From Adiantum capillus-veneris (lineage: Eukaryota; Streptophyta; Polypodiopsida; Polypodiales; Pteridaceae): 64,000 nucleotides of DNA. Each line of letters starts with the position of its first letter. Within the stretch, counting starts at the first letter, position 1. Where the stretch lies: contig CM043962.1 in the NCBI GenBank assembly GCA_014529385.2, forward strand, positions 127,789,470 to 127,853,469, in the 5' to 3' direction. Shown here piece after piece: positions 20,293 through 30,648 of the stretch. The notes below the pieces were generated by a model. The model was given only the letters and a program-made list of their open reading frames with translations, did not search any database and was not told the DNA's origin. The translations under genes and the position numbers were made by a program.

Positions 20293-21246
20293 CCCCCGGT
20301 TGAAGAAAGTTCGACGTCCTCGTCGAACGAAGGGAAAAGAGAGCTTGGCTATGCATGAGGCCAAGGGACTAAGGGGTGCATATAAGTGCAAGGTGCGTGA
20401 AAACTGTACCCGAAAATGCAAGTAGAAAACATGCTTTGTTTTTGTCATTTTGGAATGAAGGTGTGTGTATATTTTTGTGGTTTTTGGCAGAAGGCTGAAA
20501 AGTGGATGCTTTGAATACCCAAGTAGAATTCCCCATACTTGAGCATTCCCCAAAAAGGGTAACCCGATGTGCGCGGAGCCACCTGCTGCGTTGGCCCGCG
20601 CGGAGACTTCTTGAAAGCCGAATGTGAAGGAAGTTCCGTCGCAATGCAGCCCTTGCGAATTTTGCAAGGAAACTTACAGTCATGTGGGACGCGCGTTGTA
20701 GACTTAGGCTGACACCAGCTTTGGTTTCCAATCGCCGAATCTTGAATCGGGCAAGGTTTCTTGGTTAGATGCAGCTTTGGGTTGAAGTAGCTTTGGTCGT
20801 CATGACACCATGAAGGCTTTGGCTGAAACTTCACTCTTCAAACTGATCCCTGTTTGTCCCTGTGTGGACGTCATTTGGAGGGCTAGCTCGGTGCCCTGTG
20901 GTCTCTTGTAGACTTGAGTGGGTCTTCAGCTCAGCATGGGCCACAAACGTGGCCGGGGCGCGACGAACACAGTTGGGTTGGTCCGTCGCGTTTTTCTCTT
21001 TTTGTTTTGATAAGAAGAGCCCTGTCTGGCTCGCATCTTTTCTTTTTTTGTCAAGTGGAGGTGCCCGGCTCGGATCGGGACCGGCGCGGGTCACGGGTGA
21101 CGGCCCGGGGTTTGGACGCGTCACGGGGATGGGGGACGTGGAGCTCTTTTCCTAGAGCTCTGGAACCAAGTATGACGACCCGGGAGGTTGGGCCGTCGGG
21201 AGTAACGTGCGCGTCGGGCACGGGGGTTTGGAGCTCTGATACCAAG
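20293..21246 (-). other. LARD-1 interior, no gene recognised
   Basis: Contains the polypurine tract at 20293-20302 and the primer site at 21230-21246. Open frames up to about 130 codons exist on the minus strand (20284-20834) but show no gag, protease or RT motif and overlap one another. An extra copy of the GC-rich unit lies near 21062-21090. A degenerate second copy of the primer-site/LTR-start block begins near 21157. Confidence 0.7.
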
Positions 21247-21777
21247 TGTGACGCCCCAGGAGCTGGGCGCGTCATGGAGAGGTGCGTGGTGGGCGCGTTT
21301 GCGCTCAAAGGGGCCCGGCTCGGACGGGACCGGCTCGGGGCAAGGTGCTTTTGTCTTCAAGGGGCCTGGCTCGGACGGGACCGGCTCAGGGAGGGCCCGG
21401 CTCGGACGGGACCGGCTCGGGTTGAGGTGTTGTCTTCCAGGGGTCCTGGCTCGGACGGCACCGGCTCAGGAGGGCCCGGCTCGGACGGGACCGGCTCGGG
21501 TCGAGTTGCCTTCAAAGGGGGCCCGGCTCGGACGGGACCGGCTCGGGCGTGGTTGCGTTCCATGGGTCGACGGCCGTGTTGCGTTTCGCGGGTCTTGCGT
21601 TCCGGGTCCCTAGCCCCACGTAGCCTCAGGCTCCGCCGCACTCACGGAGGGTCATAGCGTGCCCTGGGGAACCTTGCGTGGAGTCCCCACGGTGCACGAG
21701 TGCGTGGAGTGAGGCTAGCGTGTCTAGGTGGGGGGTCCCCTCCCGTGGCCGTTTTCGGGAGGCTCATACCCCTTATA
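21247..21777 (-). repeat. LARD-1 5' LTR (531 bp) with six 27-bp units
   Basis: Nearly identical to 19805-20292 but with one more 48-bp module (about 21499-21546) carrying a sixth GC-rich unit. It ends at CTTATA, lacking the terminal bases TACA present in the 3' LTR. Confidence 0.93.
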
Positions 21778-22980
21778 TTAGGCTAGTTCAGCTTCAATTT
21801 CTCCACCCTCTACATCATAATCAAAGTCCATCTGCTTCAAGAATTGTGGATGGATGAAATTCTCTGTAGCTCCTGGGTCAAAGAAAATCAGGGCTTTTAA
21901 ACCGTTGACTTTGCCATATGCTTGACACAATTCATTTGTACTTTCAAGGCGTATGCCATAGATGTCAAGTACTAATCCAATGGTGGTTTAGCTCGTTTGG
22001 CTGGAGATGGTCCTGGGTTTTTGTCGACCATGACACGGGAGTCGGCTTCGCGGGTCTGTCAGTGTGTTGGGGACAACCAAAATAGTTATGTCTTGTTTGA
22101 AAGCATCCAAAACATCGGCCTTCTTGTAGTAAGGTGTCTTGTTGTTGAGGTGTCAAACGAGGCCTTTGTGGTTGACTTTCAAGAGACTCTCGAGAATTTG
22201 TTCTTTGTTGGCGAGAGTTGTGGTTAGTCGCCAAAGGTTCTTCTGTGGTAAACTCTAGCTTTCCCTTCATCAGTTTGTAGTCGACCGCGGCATGGTCCAT
22301 AAGCTCTTGCATGGTAGAGACTTGCTTGGAGAGACAATATTCCTGCAATGGTGATGGTAGTCCAATGGTGTAGCGCTCACACCGGTCCTCCAAGGAACTT
22401 AAAGGACACCGGAAGGTACACGTCGAGAAACCTTTGGTTATAGTTGTCCATGGTTTCGGTGGCAAGCATTTTCAAGTTGCCCCCCTCTGCCAAAATCGGG
22501 ACTTCAATCATAGAAGTCATGTAACTGCGTGCAAAAACTGTCTTGAAAGCTTGCGAGGTCCTTGGAGCATGCGGTTGTGTCACGATTGAACTCCTCCATT
22601 GCATAACATCATCTTTAAGAAATCCCTCTGCTCCAGAAATCTTGGATTCTTCGATATAGTTGCCCAAAGCATAGATATTGTCGAATTGCTGTAGGAATTG
22701 TAATGCTTTCTTTCAATCTTTTACCCAGAAAAAAGTGAAAAATTTGATTGTCGTGCCGCCATCCTTGAAATCTTTGGGTTGGTTAGGCGGATATCCCGGG
22801 TATGGATAATAAGGGTATCTATATGGGCTCCAACCATTGTAGCCTAGTGGTGGTGGAGGTGGGGGCAATGGCGATGGCAAAGGCAGTTGCACTGGATCGG
22901 GGTCAGAAGGCTGCACCATATTCCTGAAGACTCCCTCGATCGGAACAGACGGCTGGGAAGGTTGCCGGTCAGGCCGCTAA
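21778..22980 (-). pseudogene. Gypsy-B gag and protease N-terminus
   Basis: Minus-strand pieces in order. First is a proline-rich gag N-terminus with PYPGYPPNQPKDFKDGG (22713-22919; the same frame may continue upstream to about 22980). Then comes the gag core (22377-22667; DNYNQRFLDVYLP), and a C-terminal part with knuckle CFGCFQTRHNYFGC (21965-22465), which keeps CX2CX4HX4C but has Arg for the usual Gly before His. Last is protease ALIFFDPGATENFIHPQFL near 21870-21920, with DPGA in place of D(S/T)GA. LARD-1 interrupts it after EIEAELA. The remainder lies at 19755-19804 and 8348-8787. Several frameshifts. Confidence 0.85.
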
Positions 22981-24669
22981 TGAGCTCCCAACACTCCTCT
23001 CTCACTGCACCACTCCTGTGGAGTAAGCTCTGTAGCAGGCTAGAGTGTAGGTCGACCCCTCTGCATCACTATCATCCTGGTGGTGGAGGATAGCTCAAAC
23101 TGAAGTGCCGGGCCCGTGAGAGTAGACCAAGTAGCTGCTCCCCATGTGTACCGCCGAGCTGTGGAAAGAGCTGACATCAATCGAAGAACACGAAGCCACT
23201 CCTGCTGTGCCAAAGGACAGTCCCAAAGACAGTGACGTTGACTCTCCACAAGATGGTCACTTTTTGCATATGCAGCGGAGAGACCACTATGTACAAGCTA
23301 GCTCTCAATTGCTGTAGCTTGGTGTGCAACCAACCACTGGAATAAAGTGACTCGTCTTGGCTGTTTGGAGTCCCACAACCTCTCCCAAAAAGCTGTCAAG
23401 AACTCAGCTGTGAGACCCTCCTCCTGCCAATGAGGTGCTGCAGCAGGATGAGCCTCTCTCTGTGCTACCAGTATGTGACGTCCCAGTTGAACAGTGTACT
23501 GAAAGGAAGGGACACCTGGATGGTCTGCTGAGGAGAAAGGGTCCCTCCAAAGCCACTCTCCAGGATCCCACTGCACTCGTGCCAGTGGACAGCTCTCCTA
23601 AACCCACAGTCTCCAGTGGCCAGTCTCAGGAGCTGTTGGGTCGAGATCTATGACAGAAGTCCTCCCACAGATGCCCACCACTCGGATCCTCTGAAAACAG
23701 CACTTTGCCACCTGTGGAGCCTCTACTGCAACTCTGTGTAAACGTCCCTCACCCTGTAGCTCGAAAAACAGGGAGGGTATAGTCTCTGAGCAAGCCCGAA
23801 CTGAAATGAGAACCTCCGGTCGCGTGAAAGCTCCCATCCATATGGGCGCTACTGACTCGAGAGGTGTGAGCCACTCAGTTGGTACTGCCTCTGAGATGTC
23901 CTGACACATGCTCTGCACCCCTCTCATGCCCTATAGCTAAATGTCTTGAAGCTCCTTTGACAAGCCTGAAAACTTTAACCAGTTACCTAAAGAGCGTGTT
24001 GGACCCTCTGCCATGGGACCCCAGGAAAGATGAGGCCGACTACCAACCAAGTGGCCTCTCTGTGAGTGCTAACCATGGGGTTTCAAACAAGGGGCTGTCT
24101 CAGGCGCTCCTCCGTGCAAGTAGGCTGATGTTGCTCCAAGCCTCTTCGCAATTGCTCCCAAGATCGGAGCAGACTCACAGCGAAGCGGTCCTCCAGTCTT
24201 CTGCTCAAGCCAACTCTGCGCATCTCTGTGAAAATCCATCTAGTCGAGGGGCGCTAGGGGCCTCCAGCCTAAGGCTCCCTAGCACTAAGCCGTTGAAGCA
24301 AGAACTCCTTTCAGAGCTTCTCACCTAAAAGAAGTCCTATGACGATAAACTTCCCAAGAAGGGCTCTGATCTGCTCTGTTGGGTTTATGATCCCTAACCC
24401 TCCCTGAGAACAAGGAAAAGTGATGACCTGCCATGCCACTTTGGCCCGGGCTATTTGAGTGTGACGCCCTGACCAAAGGAAGTTCCTGCTCAGCCTCTCT
24501 ACCTCGCTGATACAAGAACTCGAGAAGATCCAACAAGAAGTGATGTACCACATAGTAGCCCCTGGTTGGCCACTACAACTCTGCCTGCTAGGGAAAGTTG
24601 CACGGAGCTCCAATGTAACAGCTTCCTTCTGATAGACAGGAGGGGAGCAATCTGCTGCTCGGGAGACAG
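22981..24669 (-). pseudogene. LINE-1 ORF2 C-terminal part (RT thumb to zf-RVT)
   Basis: Minus-strand continuation of 30649-32997 after removal of TRGAG-1. Words: SIRRKLLHWSSVQLSLAGRV (24499-24693), NFLWSGRHTQIARAKVAWQV, then GGLGIINP and RALLGKF (24311-24613). Later come LWDSKQPRRVTLFQWLVAHQ (23298-23576) and RHCLWDCPLAQQEWLRVLR (23040-23249). The last two form the zinc-binding zf-RVT module at the end of plant L1 ORF2. The frame shifts several times. The exact 3' end and poly-A tail are not clear. The join to Gypsy-B lies between about 22920 and 23040. Confidence 0.85.
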
Positions 24670-24674
24670 TTCAA

Positions 24675-25959
24675 TGTCACGTGACACATCCAACCCTATG
24701 TGTCCGTGGACAAGCTACAGCACGACAAGGCTTCAGTCAATCCAGTCAGTCTAGATTAGAAGTGATCTGGCACTTTTGTGAGTCTATTCGTAGACCGTGC
24801 ATGACTAGTCACTTAGTGTAGATGCATATCCTCTGGTTGCACACAGCATGATCATCAGTATGTCCATCAGAATCCATTAGAATCAGTTAGGGAATTTTCC
24901 AGTGGTTTTAGCCTATTTCATCTATTTTTGACATTTTTCACTTATTAATTTAAGTGACTTTCCAACAAAAGTAGGTAGGGCAATTTTGCTAAGTTTGTAT
25001 ATAAGCAAACTAGAGCTAGCACTATTTGGCAGAAGAGACAGCAGGAGCTCCCCACTCAACAGGCAACTTCTCAGCAGACACCCCTAAGAGACCTAGCGTT
25101 TTGTAGATCCAGCATCACCTAGCGTATTTCCCCATCAGATTAGCCTCGGCTACCGCAGACAGCAAGAGCCCCAGCATTTTTGCAAGAGATCAGCATCACC
25201 CTAGCGTTTTGCATTTTGCAGAACCACGGCAGTAGCAGGACCAAAACTCAGCCCTAGCGTTTTTGGTTGCAGATCAGCCCCAGCGTTTTGCACCTTTACC
25301 ACGATGGAAGTCAAGGAACATTAGCATTTTCAGTTTTCAGCAGTTAGTACCCGCAGATCAAGTCCCTAACGTCGTAGATCTCACCTTCCCGCAGCAATTC
25401 CTCGCCGCACGGTCAGTTTCCGCCAGGTTTACAGTTTCAGCCCGGAAAACGCAGATTTCAGCATCTGCGTTTTCAGCGCGTCGTCGTCGCATCGTCGCCA
25501 TCGACACCGTCATCGACATAGAGTCAGAATTCAACAGATAGAACATTGGCAGATTTCAGCCCATAGCGTTTTTGGACAGCAGTAAAAAGATTGCAGATTT
25601 CAGCCCTTAGGTCGACTTCGTCATCACCGTCATCATTGCCGACATAGCCTAGACTTGCATTAGTCTCATGCATACCATTTGTACCAGATTGTGCAATCAT
25701 AAGTAGACCACTCTCGCCGACGAGAGTGGGGCCTTCGGAGAAGGGTTTTACAACGTCTCTGGTGTCGTATCTCTCTTCTCTCTATCTCTCAGTCTCATAC
25801 ACTTGCACGCACAGTGTCCATTCACTTTGTTTGTGATCATAGCATTCTCTCATTAAGAACGGAAGGCTCTCCCTTCCATAAGAACAAAAGGAACCTTGAG
25901 CACAGTTCGGAGCACTCATCTTGAGCAAAGCGCAAACAATCATTCCGCTGCACCTAACA
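24675..25959 (+). repeat. TRGAG-1 5' LTR (1,285 bp)
   Basis: Starts TGTCACGTGACACATCCAAC and ends GCTGCACCTAACA. Pairs with 29415-30643. A TATA box (TGTATATAAGC, about 24996-25006) marks the probable promoter. Direct GCGTTTTGCA-type and CAGATCAGCC-type words repeat downstream of it. Preceded by the TTCAA target duplication (24670-24674). Confidence 0.95.
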
Positions 25960-25977
25960 TTGGTATCAGAGCTTTGG
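25960..25977 (+). other. TRGAG-1 primer binding site
   Basis: TTGGTATCAGAGCTTTGG directly after the LTR end AACA. Complementary to initiator-Met tRNA. Confidence 0.9.
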
Positions 25978-26387
25978 CAGTGTTTTGTATCACTCAAGGA
26001 AAGAACCACAAGAATCACAAGAATTTTTTTTGCTTGTCGAGGTCGCACAAACCCAAGTTCTCTTGGGCGTGTCGATTCCTAATCGTGTTTTTGAAGAGTG
26101 ACAGGAATCCCAGGAAAGAAGGGCTTGTCCAGCCTCCCCTTGTGTCTCTTTTCACTCATTGAGAGCAGACCGTGCACTTAGCGGCTGGCCAATCGACGTA
26201 AGGTGGGAAAAAGCAACCTTGGTGTGAGCGCAAGGCCGCCAAGGGGTGCGCCCGCGGAAAGGAGTAGAACTCGGGTGAAGAGAAGATCCTTCTCAAACAC
26301 GGTTTGCAAGCGAAAGAAAACCTCAAGAACCTCAAGACCCCAAGAACCCAAGTTCCTCGTGGACTTAAGAACCAAAGATTATAGTGC

Positions 26388-27605
26388 ATGGTCGTCACCC
26401 GAAGCGGAATGGATACTTCGCATACAGGTGATGAGCATGAGAGAGGCGACGAAGAATTTTTTCCAGCGGGAGATTTTTTCGACCCTCTCCCTTCGCCATC
26501 TACGCCACGAGTTGTACTAACTCCTATGGAGATGATGGTCAAGTCAATGATGGACATGATGCTGGCAAACAAGAAGCGAATCGCATTACTTTGGAACGCG
26601 AGCGCGAAGAACGAAACGAAAGAAATGCAATACAACAACAAGAAGCGAATCGAGTTGCGTTGGCACAACAAGAAACAAATCGCCTTGCTTTCGAACGCGA
26701 GCGCGATGAACGAAATGAACGAAAAGCAGAAAGGGAGGCCGAGCGTGAAGCTCAAAGAGAGCTACGCACTCAAGAATTGCTTCGACAAGTGCTAGCCTCG
26801 AAGACTGAACCAGCCAAAGATCGTGGGAGTTCCTCAAGTGGTGCAAGCCACGATGCAGACTTCAACAACCCAATCGCCGAGAAGTTGACTTTCAGTAAGT
26901 ATGATGGTAAGATGGATGCTACGGTTATTCATTCTTGGTTGCATCAATTTAATGCTTATTTTGCGACAACTAAGAAAACAGGAAATAGCAAAGTTCTGAC
27001 GGCAGCTATATACCTTGCCGGTGATGCCATCAATTGGTACCACGCATGGCAAGAGGCACAGCTAGCCGCGCACCTAGAGAAAGCCGACGAATTCATGCCC
27101 CTTTCCTTCCATTAGGCTGATTTCCAAGACAAGCTCAAGGTGCGGTTTATGCCACCTCAGTAACTTGCACGATTGAAAGAGGATTGGCGCAATCTCAAGC
27201 AACATGGTATGCCAGTCATGTCTTTTTCTAACCGTGTTTTGCAGCTCGGCACCCAATTACGCAAGTCGAATGATGAACGCAAAGAGGCATTCCTTTTTGG
27301 ATTAGACGACTATATCAAGTTTGATGTAGAAGTCTTCGATCCAATCGATCTCAACAAGGCGGTAGCGATTGCTCTCGCACAGGAGATGAAGCACAACAAG
27401 GGAAAGCCCAAGGAGAACAAGACTTCCACAAGTACCTTTCAGACTTCTCAGAACCCTCAGAACGGTAAGAATGGTAAGAATGGTAACTCTTCTAACCAAT
27501 CTTCCAACAGTCTCTCAGAAAAGAATTCTTCCAATGAATTTAAGGGTAAGGCTAACACAATTGCTAAACCTAAGCTTACTCCATATGAAAAGGTAGCATA
27601 AGGAA
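26388..27605 (+). pseudogene. TRGAG-1 gag
   Basis: Start MVVTRSGMDTSHTG at 26388 (TRGAG-2 has the parallel MVETRSGMNTS at its own start). A frameshift near 26580 moves the reading into EREREERNERNAIQQQEANR, a charged coiled-coil-like repeat region. Then comes the retrotransposon gag core: KLTFSKYDGKMDATVIHSWL, YLAGDAINWYHAW, LKVRFMPPQ, FLFGLDDYIKFDVE and ALAQEMKHNKGK. Stops occur at about 27113 (HxADF), 27163 (PPQxLAR) and 27599 (KVAxGIV). Gag would form the virus-like particle. Confidence 0.85.
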
Positions 27606-28345
27606 TTGTAGGAGGATACATCACGTCGGAAGAGCAAAACACTTATTCTAAGGAAGGTCGTTGTTTTCATTGTCACATTAAGGGTCACATAAAAAGAACA
27701 TGTCCTAAGCTTGAATCGAATGAATCTAAAGAATCCACAGAACCCACTTCCTCTGTCAATGCAATTAATGATAACACGAGTGTGCCCCAAGTTTCTCATG
27801 ACCCTCCCTTTGATGATTCTCTCATTAAATGTTATGGTCGTACGTCGGGGCAACGTTTTGTCATATTGTTTGACCCAGGTAGTATGCATGATGTGATCGG
27901 TCCCTCTCTTGTTGAGAGAGCCCGCCTCGAAGTTAGTTAGAGATCTCCTATCGAGGTCTCAGGCTTTCTTCCCGGTATGGACGCTCTCATCACAGAGGAG
28001 TCCTTTGATGTGTTGTTTGCAATTCAAAAAGCTGCCTTCACTAGAAGATTTGTTGTTTCTTCTCTCTCAAGATGTGATATGATTTTGGGCATTCGATGGT
28101 TTCGTGACGCTAACCCTCTCATTGATTGGGAGGCTAATACTTTCACTCTCAATGCCAAAAGTGATTCTCCCATTGTCATTCATGGAGAGGACATTGTTTA
28201 TTCTCCATCTCTCATTGCTAATATGCAAGACAAGATTGAAAGGATTCAGGAGGAGGAGACTCTCTCAGTCTCTTTTTCTCCAAAGCATGACACACAGGAT
28301 TTGCATGATTGTGAGCAGCATGATGCTTTGATTGACAATGATTAG
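27606..28345 (+). pseudogene. TRGAG-1 zinc knuckle and aspartic protease
   Basis: Knuckle CFHCHIKGHIKRTC at 27662-27703 (CX2CX4HX4C). The protease begins GQRFVILFDPGSMHDVI (about 27850-27895), with DPGS as catalytic loop, has a stop at about 27939, then reads FTRRFVVSSLSRCDMILGIR with WF (about 28037-28103). The spacer after it carries the tandem peptide repeat. It resembles the 43170-43503 protease of TRGAG-2 closely (FTRRFVVSKLARCDIILGIK). Confidence 0.85.
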
Positions 28346-28354
28346 CATGATGAT

Positions 28355-28915
28355 TTGGATGATAAAGACAAGCATGATGATTTGCATGATCAAGATGTGA
28401 TTTCTCACAAGCATGATGATTTGCATGATCAAGATGTGATTTCTCACAAGCATGATGAGTTGCATGAAGAAGATCTAATTGATCACAAGGATGCTGTGTT
28501 AGTTGATGCTTTTTCTAGCGAAGCTAACATCGTTACAGATTCGATCAATCACGAAGAATCGATCTTGGCTTTCGAGTCAAGGTCCACAGATCCCCCACAA
28601 GAAGATTCGATAGATCCCGAAGAACCGATCTTGGCTCTAGAGCCTAGGTCCAAAGAGCCCTCACAGGAAGTATTATGTGTTCGTATGATTGATACGCACA
28701 CATTGTTCGAGTGTTTCATTCGTGATCGTTTCCTGTATTTTAATCAGCATCTCTATGTGATTCCTTTTCCTAGGCATGACATATTGTATGTTGAGCACGT
28801 TTCTCTCATGAATGAGCACGAGTGTATGCGGATTTTTCATGAAAAGCTGAAAAGTATGTATGACAGGAAGTCACATTCCATGTCTCTTCCTTGGCATGAC
28901 ACAGTTTCCGAATGA
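28355..28915 (+). CDS. TRGAG-1 His/Asp-rich spacer with 13-residue repeats
   Basis: A 186-codon frame continuing the protease phase after a TAG at 28343. The N-terminal part repeats DDLHDQDVISHKH (39-bp units starting near 28375 and 28414, a decayed third near 28453). The middle has two copies of a PxxDSIDPEEPILALEPRSKE-like segment. The rest has no recognised domain. In autonomous relatives this position would hold RT. It may be filler captured after pol loss. Function unknown. Confidence 0.5.
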   Translation: MDDKDKHDDLHDQDVISHKHDDLHDQDVISHKHDELHEEDLIDHKDAVLVDAFSSEANIVTDSINHEESILAFESRSTDPPQEDSIDPEEPILALEPRSKEPSQEVLCVRMIDTHTLFECFIRDRFLYFNQHLYVIPFPRHDILYVEHVSLMNEHECMRIFHEKLKSMYDRKSHSMSLPWHDTVSE

Positions 28916-29229
28916 GCACATGAAAGTATAAGCACCAAGCGTGGGCATTTCCATTGTGTTTTGCCACAGTTGATTGCTCTAAATCATAAGAGAAAGATTC
29001 GATCTCATTGTTTGCATGTGTTTGATGAACGGGTTGTCACTCAGTCTCTATGTTCATCTACATTGCATACACAGTCTTTAGCGAAGACAAGATTTTTTCC
29101 ACTCACTTTACATGGAATGGGTATGTTTATGGTTTTGTGTTGGAAATGGGTTCAGCCATGGAGATTCTTGAAGATGGAAGAAGCTCGACTCTAGACGAAG
29201 ATGAAGCATTCAAGGAGCCACATAAGACT

Positions 29230-29403
29230 TTGTGTCGCTTTCGGCGCGGCCCAAAGAAGCAAGCGTTGCAGACCTTTATGAAGTTCAAGTACCGCACGAC
29301 CTACACATCAGAGTGGGCGGGCGAAGAGTCCCTTCCAGGATTCCGGATGCTATTGGCGATCTCCCTCGAGGCCATACAGTTCGGTACCAGTACCTCACTT
29401 TGA
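29230..29403 (+). pseudogene. TRGAG-1 chromodomain-like C-terminus
   Basis: Reads FMKFKYRTTYTSEWAGEESL then PGFRMLLAISLEA, ending in a stop just before the polypurine tract. The F-KFK-..-SEW-ES-L spacing matches a chromodomain (FLVKWKG..-ESEW-.E.-L), and TRGAG-2 has the equivalent at 44120-44283. Retained although the whole polymerase is gone. Confidence 0.6.
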
Positions 29404-29414
29404 AAAGGAGGGGA

Positions 29415-30643
29415 TGTCACATGACACATCCAACCCTATGTGTTCGTGGACAAGCTACAGTACGACAAGGGTTCAGTCAGTCCAGTCAGTCTAGATTAGA
29501 AGTGATCTGGAACTTCTGTGAGTCTATTCGTAGACCGTGCATGACCAATCACTTAGTGTAGATTCATATCCTCTGCTTGCACACAACATGATCATCAGTA
29601 TTTCCATCAAAATCCATTAGAATTAGTTAGGGAATTTTCCAGTGATTTTAGCCTGTTTTACCTATTTTTGACATTTTTCACTTATTAGTTTAAGTGACTT
29701 TCCAACAATAGTATGTAGGGCAATTTTGCTAAGTTTGTATATAAGCAAACTAGAGCTAGCACTATTTGGCAGAAGAGGCAGCAGGAGCTCCACGCTCAAC
29801 AGGCAACTTCTCAGCAGACACCCCCAAGAGACCTAGAGTTTTGCAGATCTAGCATCACCTAGCATTTTTCCCCATCAGATCAGCCTCGGCTACCGCAAAC
29901 AGCAAGAGCCCCAGCGTTTTTGCAAGAGATCAACAAATCACCCTAGCGTTTTGCATTTTGCAGAACCACGGCAGCAGCAAGACCAAAACTCAGCCCTAGA
30001 GTCTTTGGTTGCAGATCAGCCCCGGCGTTTTGCACCTTTACCGCGACAGAAAGTCAAGGAACATTAGCGTTTTTAGTTTTCAGCAGTTAGTACCCGCAGA
30101 TCAAGTCCCTAACGTCGCAGATCTCACCTTCCCGCAGCAGTTCCTCGCCGCACAGTCAGTTTCCACCAGGTAGGTTCAGCCCGGAAAACGCAGATTTCAG
30201 CATCTGCGTTTTCAGCACTTCGTCGTCGCATCGTCGCCATCGACATCGTCATCGACATAGAGTCAGAATTCAGCAAGATAGAACATTTGCAGATTTCAGC
30301 CCATAGTGTTTTTAGACAGCAGTAGAAAGATTGCAGAGTTCAGCCCTTAGGTCGACTTCGTCATCACTGTCGTCATTGTCGACATAGCCTAGACTTGCAT
30401 CAGTCTCATGCATACCATTTGTACCAGATTGTGCAATCATAAGTAGACCACTCTCGCCGACTAGAGTGGGGCCTTCGGAGGAGGGTTTTACAACGTCTCT
30501 GGTGTCATATCTCTCTTCTCTCTATCTCTCAGTCTCATACACACGGAAGGCTCTTGCTTCCATAAGAACAAAAGGAACCTTGAGCACAGTTCGGAGCACT
30601 CATATTGAGCAAAGCGAAAACAATCATTCCTCTGCACCTAACA
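29415..30643 (+). repeat. TRGAG-1 3' LTR (1,229 bp)
   Basis: Starts TGTCACATGACACATCCAAC, ends TCTGCACCTAACA. Lacks about 55 bp found in the 5' LTR (the block around 25803-25855, GCACGCACAGTGTCC onwards), with scattered substitutions elsewhere. The TATA motif is at about 29736-29746. Confidence 0.95.
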
Positions 30644-30648
30644 TTCAA

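Larger units (their letters stand above)
19805..21777 (-). mobile_element. LARD-1: short GC-rich non-coding LTR element
   Basis: 1,973 bp, minus orientation. The LTRs at 21247-21777 (5') and 19805-20292 (3') both start TGTGACGCCCCAGGAGCTGG in plus coordinates. The 3' LTR ends TATACA, followed by CCCCCGGTTGAAG, which in element orientation is a polypurine tract. The primer site CTTGGTATCAGAGCTCC lies at 21230-21246. The target duplication CTTAG is seen at 19800-19804. At the other edge a 5-bp deletion removed the LTR tip and part of the duplication. The 954-bp interior has no recognisable gag or pol, so this is a LARD/TRIM-like non-autonomous element. It is far more GC-rich than its neighbours. 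Confidence 0.88.
24675..30643 (+). mobile_element. TRGAG-1: gag-protease-chromodomain LTR element lacking RT
   Basis: 5,969 bp, plus strand. LTRs at 24675-25959 and 29415-30643, primer site TTGGTATCAGAGCTTTGG at 25960-25977, polypurine tract AAAAGGAGGGGA at 29403-29414, and target duplication TTCAA (24670-24674 and 30644-30648). The interior encodes gag with a zinc knuckle, an aspartic protease, a His/Asp-rich spacer and a chromodomain-like C-terminus. There is no RT, RNase H or integrase. It interrupts LINE-1 ORF2 just after YLGYQVGLN. Such gag-only layouts fit the TR-GAG class of non-autonomous elements. Confidence 0.93.

Noticed and set aside
19776-21657. Several long overlapping frames rich in GPARTGPA / RLGRDRLG peptides
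   Set aside because: They arise in multiple phases from the 27-bp GC-rich units inside the LARD-1 LTRs. The duplicated LTRs produce the same false proteins twice.
25960-25977. TGGTATCAGAGC read as a tRNA gene fragment (also at 19229, 41505, 57161, 62812)
   Set aside because: Each lies directly inside an LTR edge and is a primer binding site, not a tRNA gene.
28265-28465. Minus-strand repetitive frame (MLVRNHILIMQII repeats)
   Set aside because: Antisense shadow of the TRGAG-1 His/Asp repeat.
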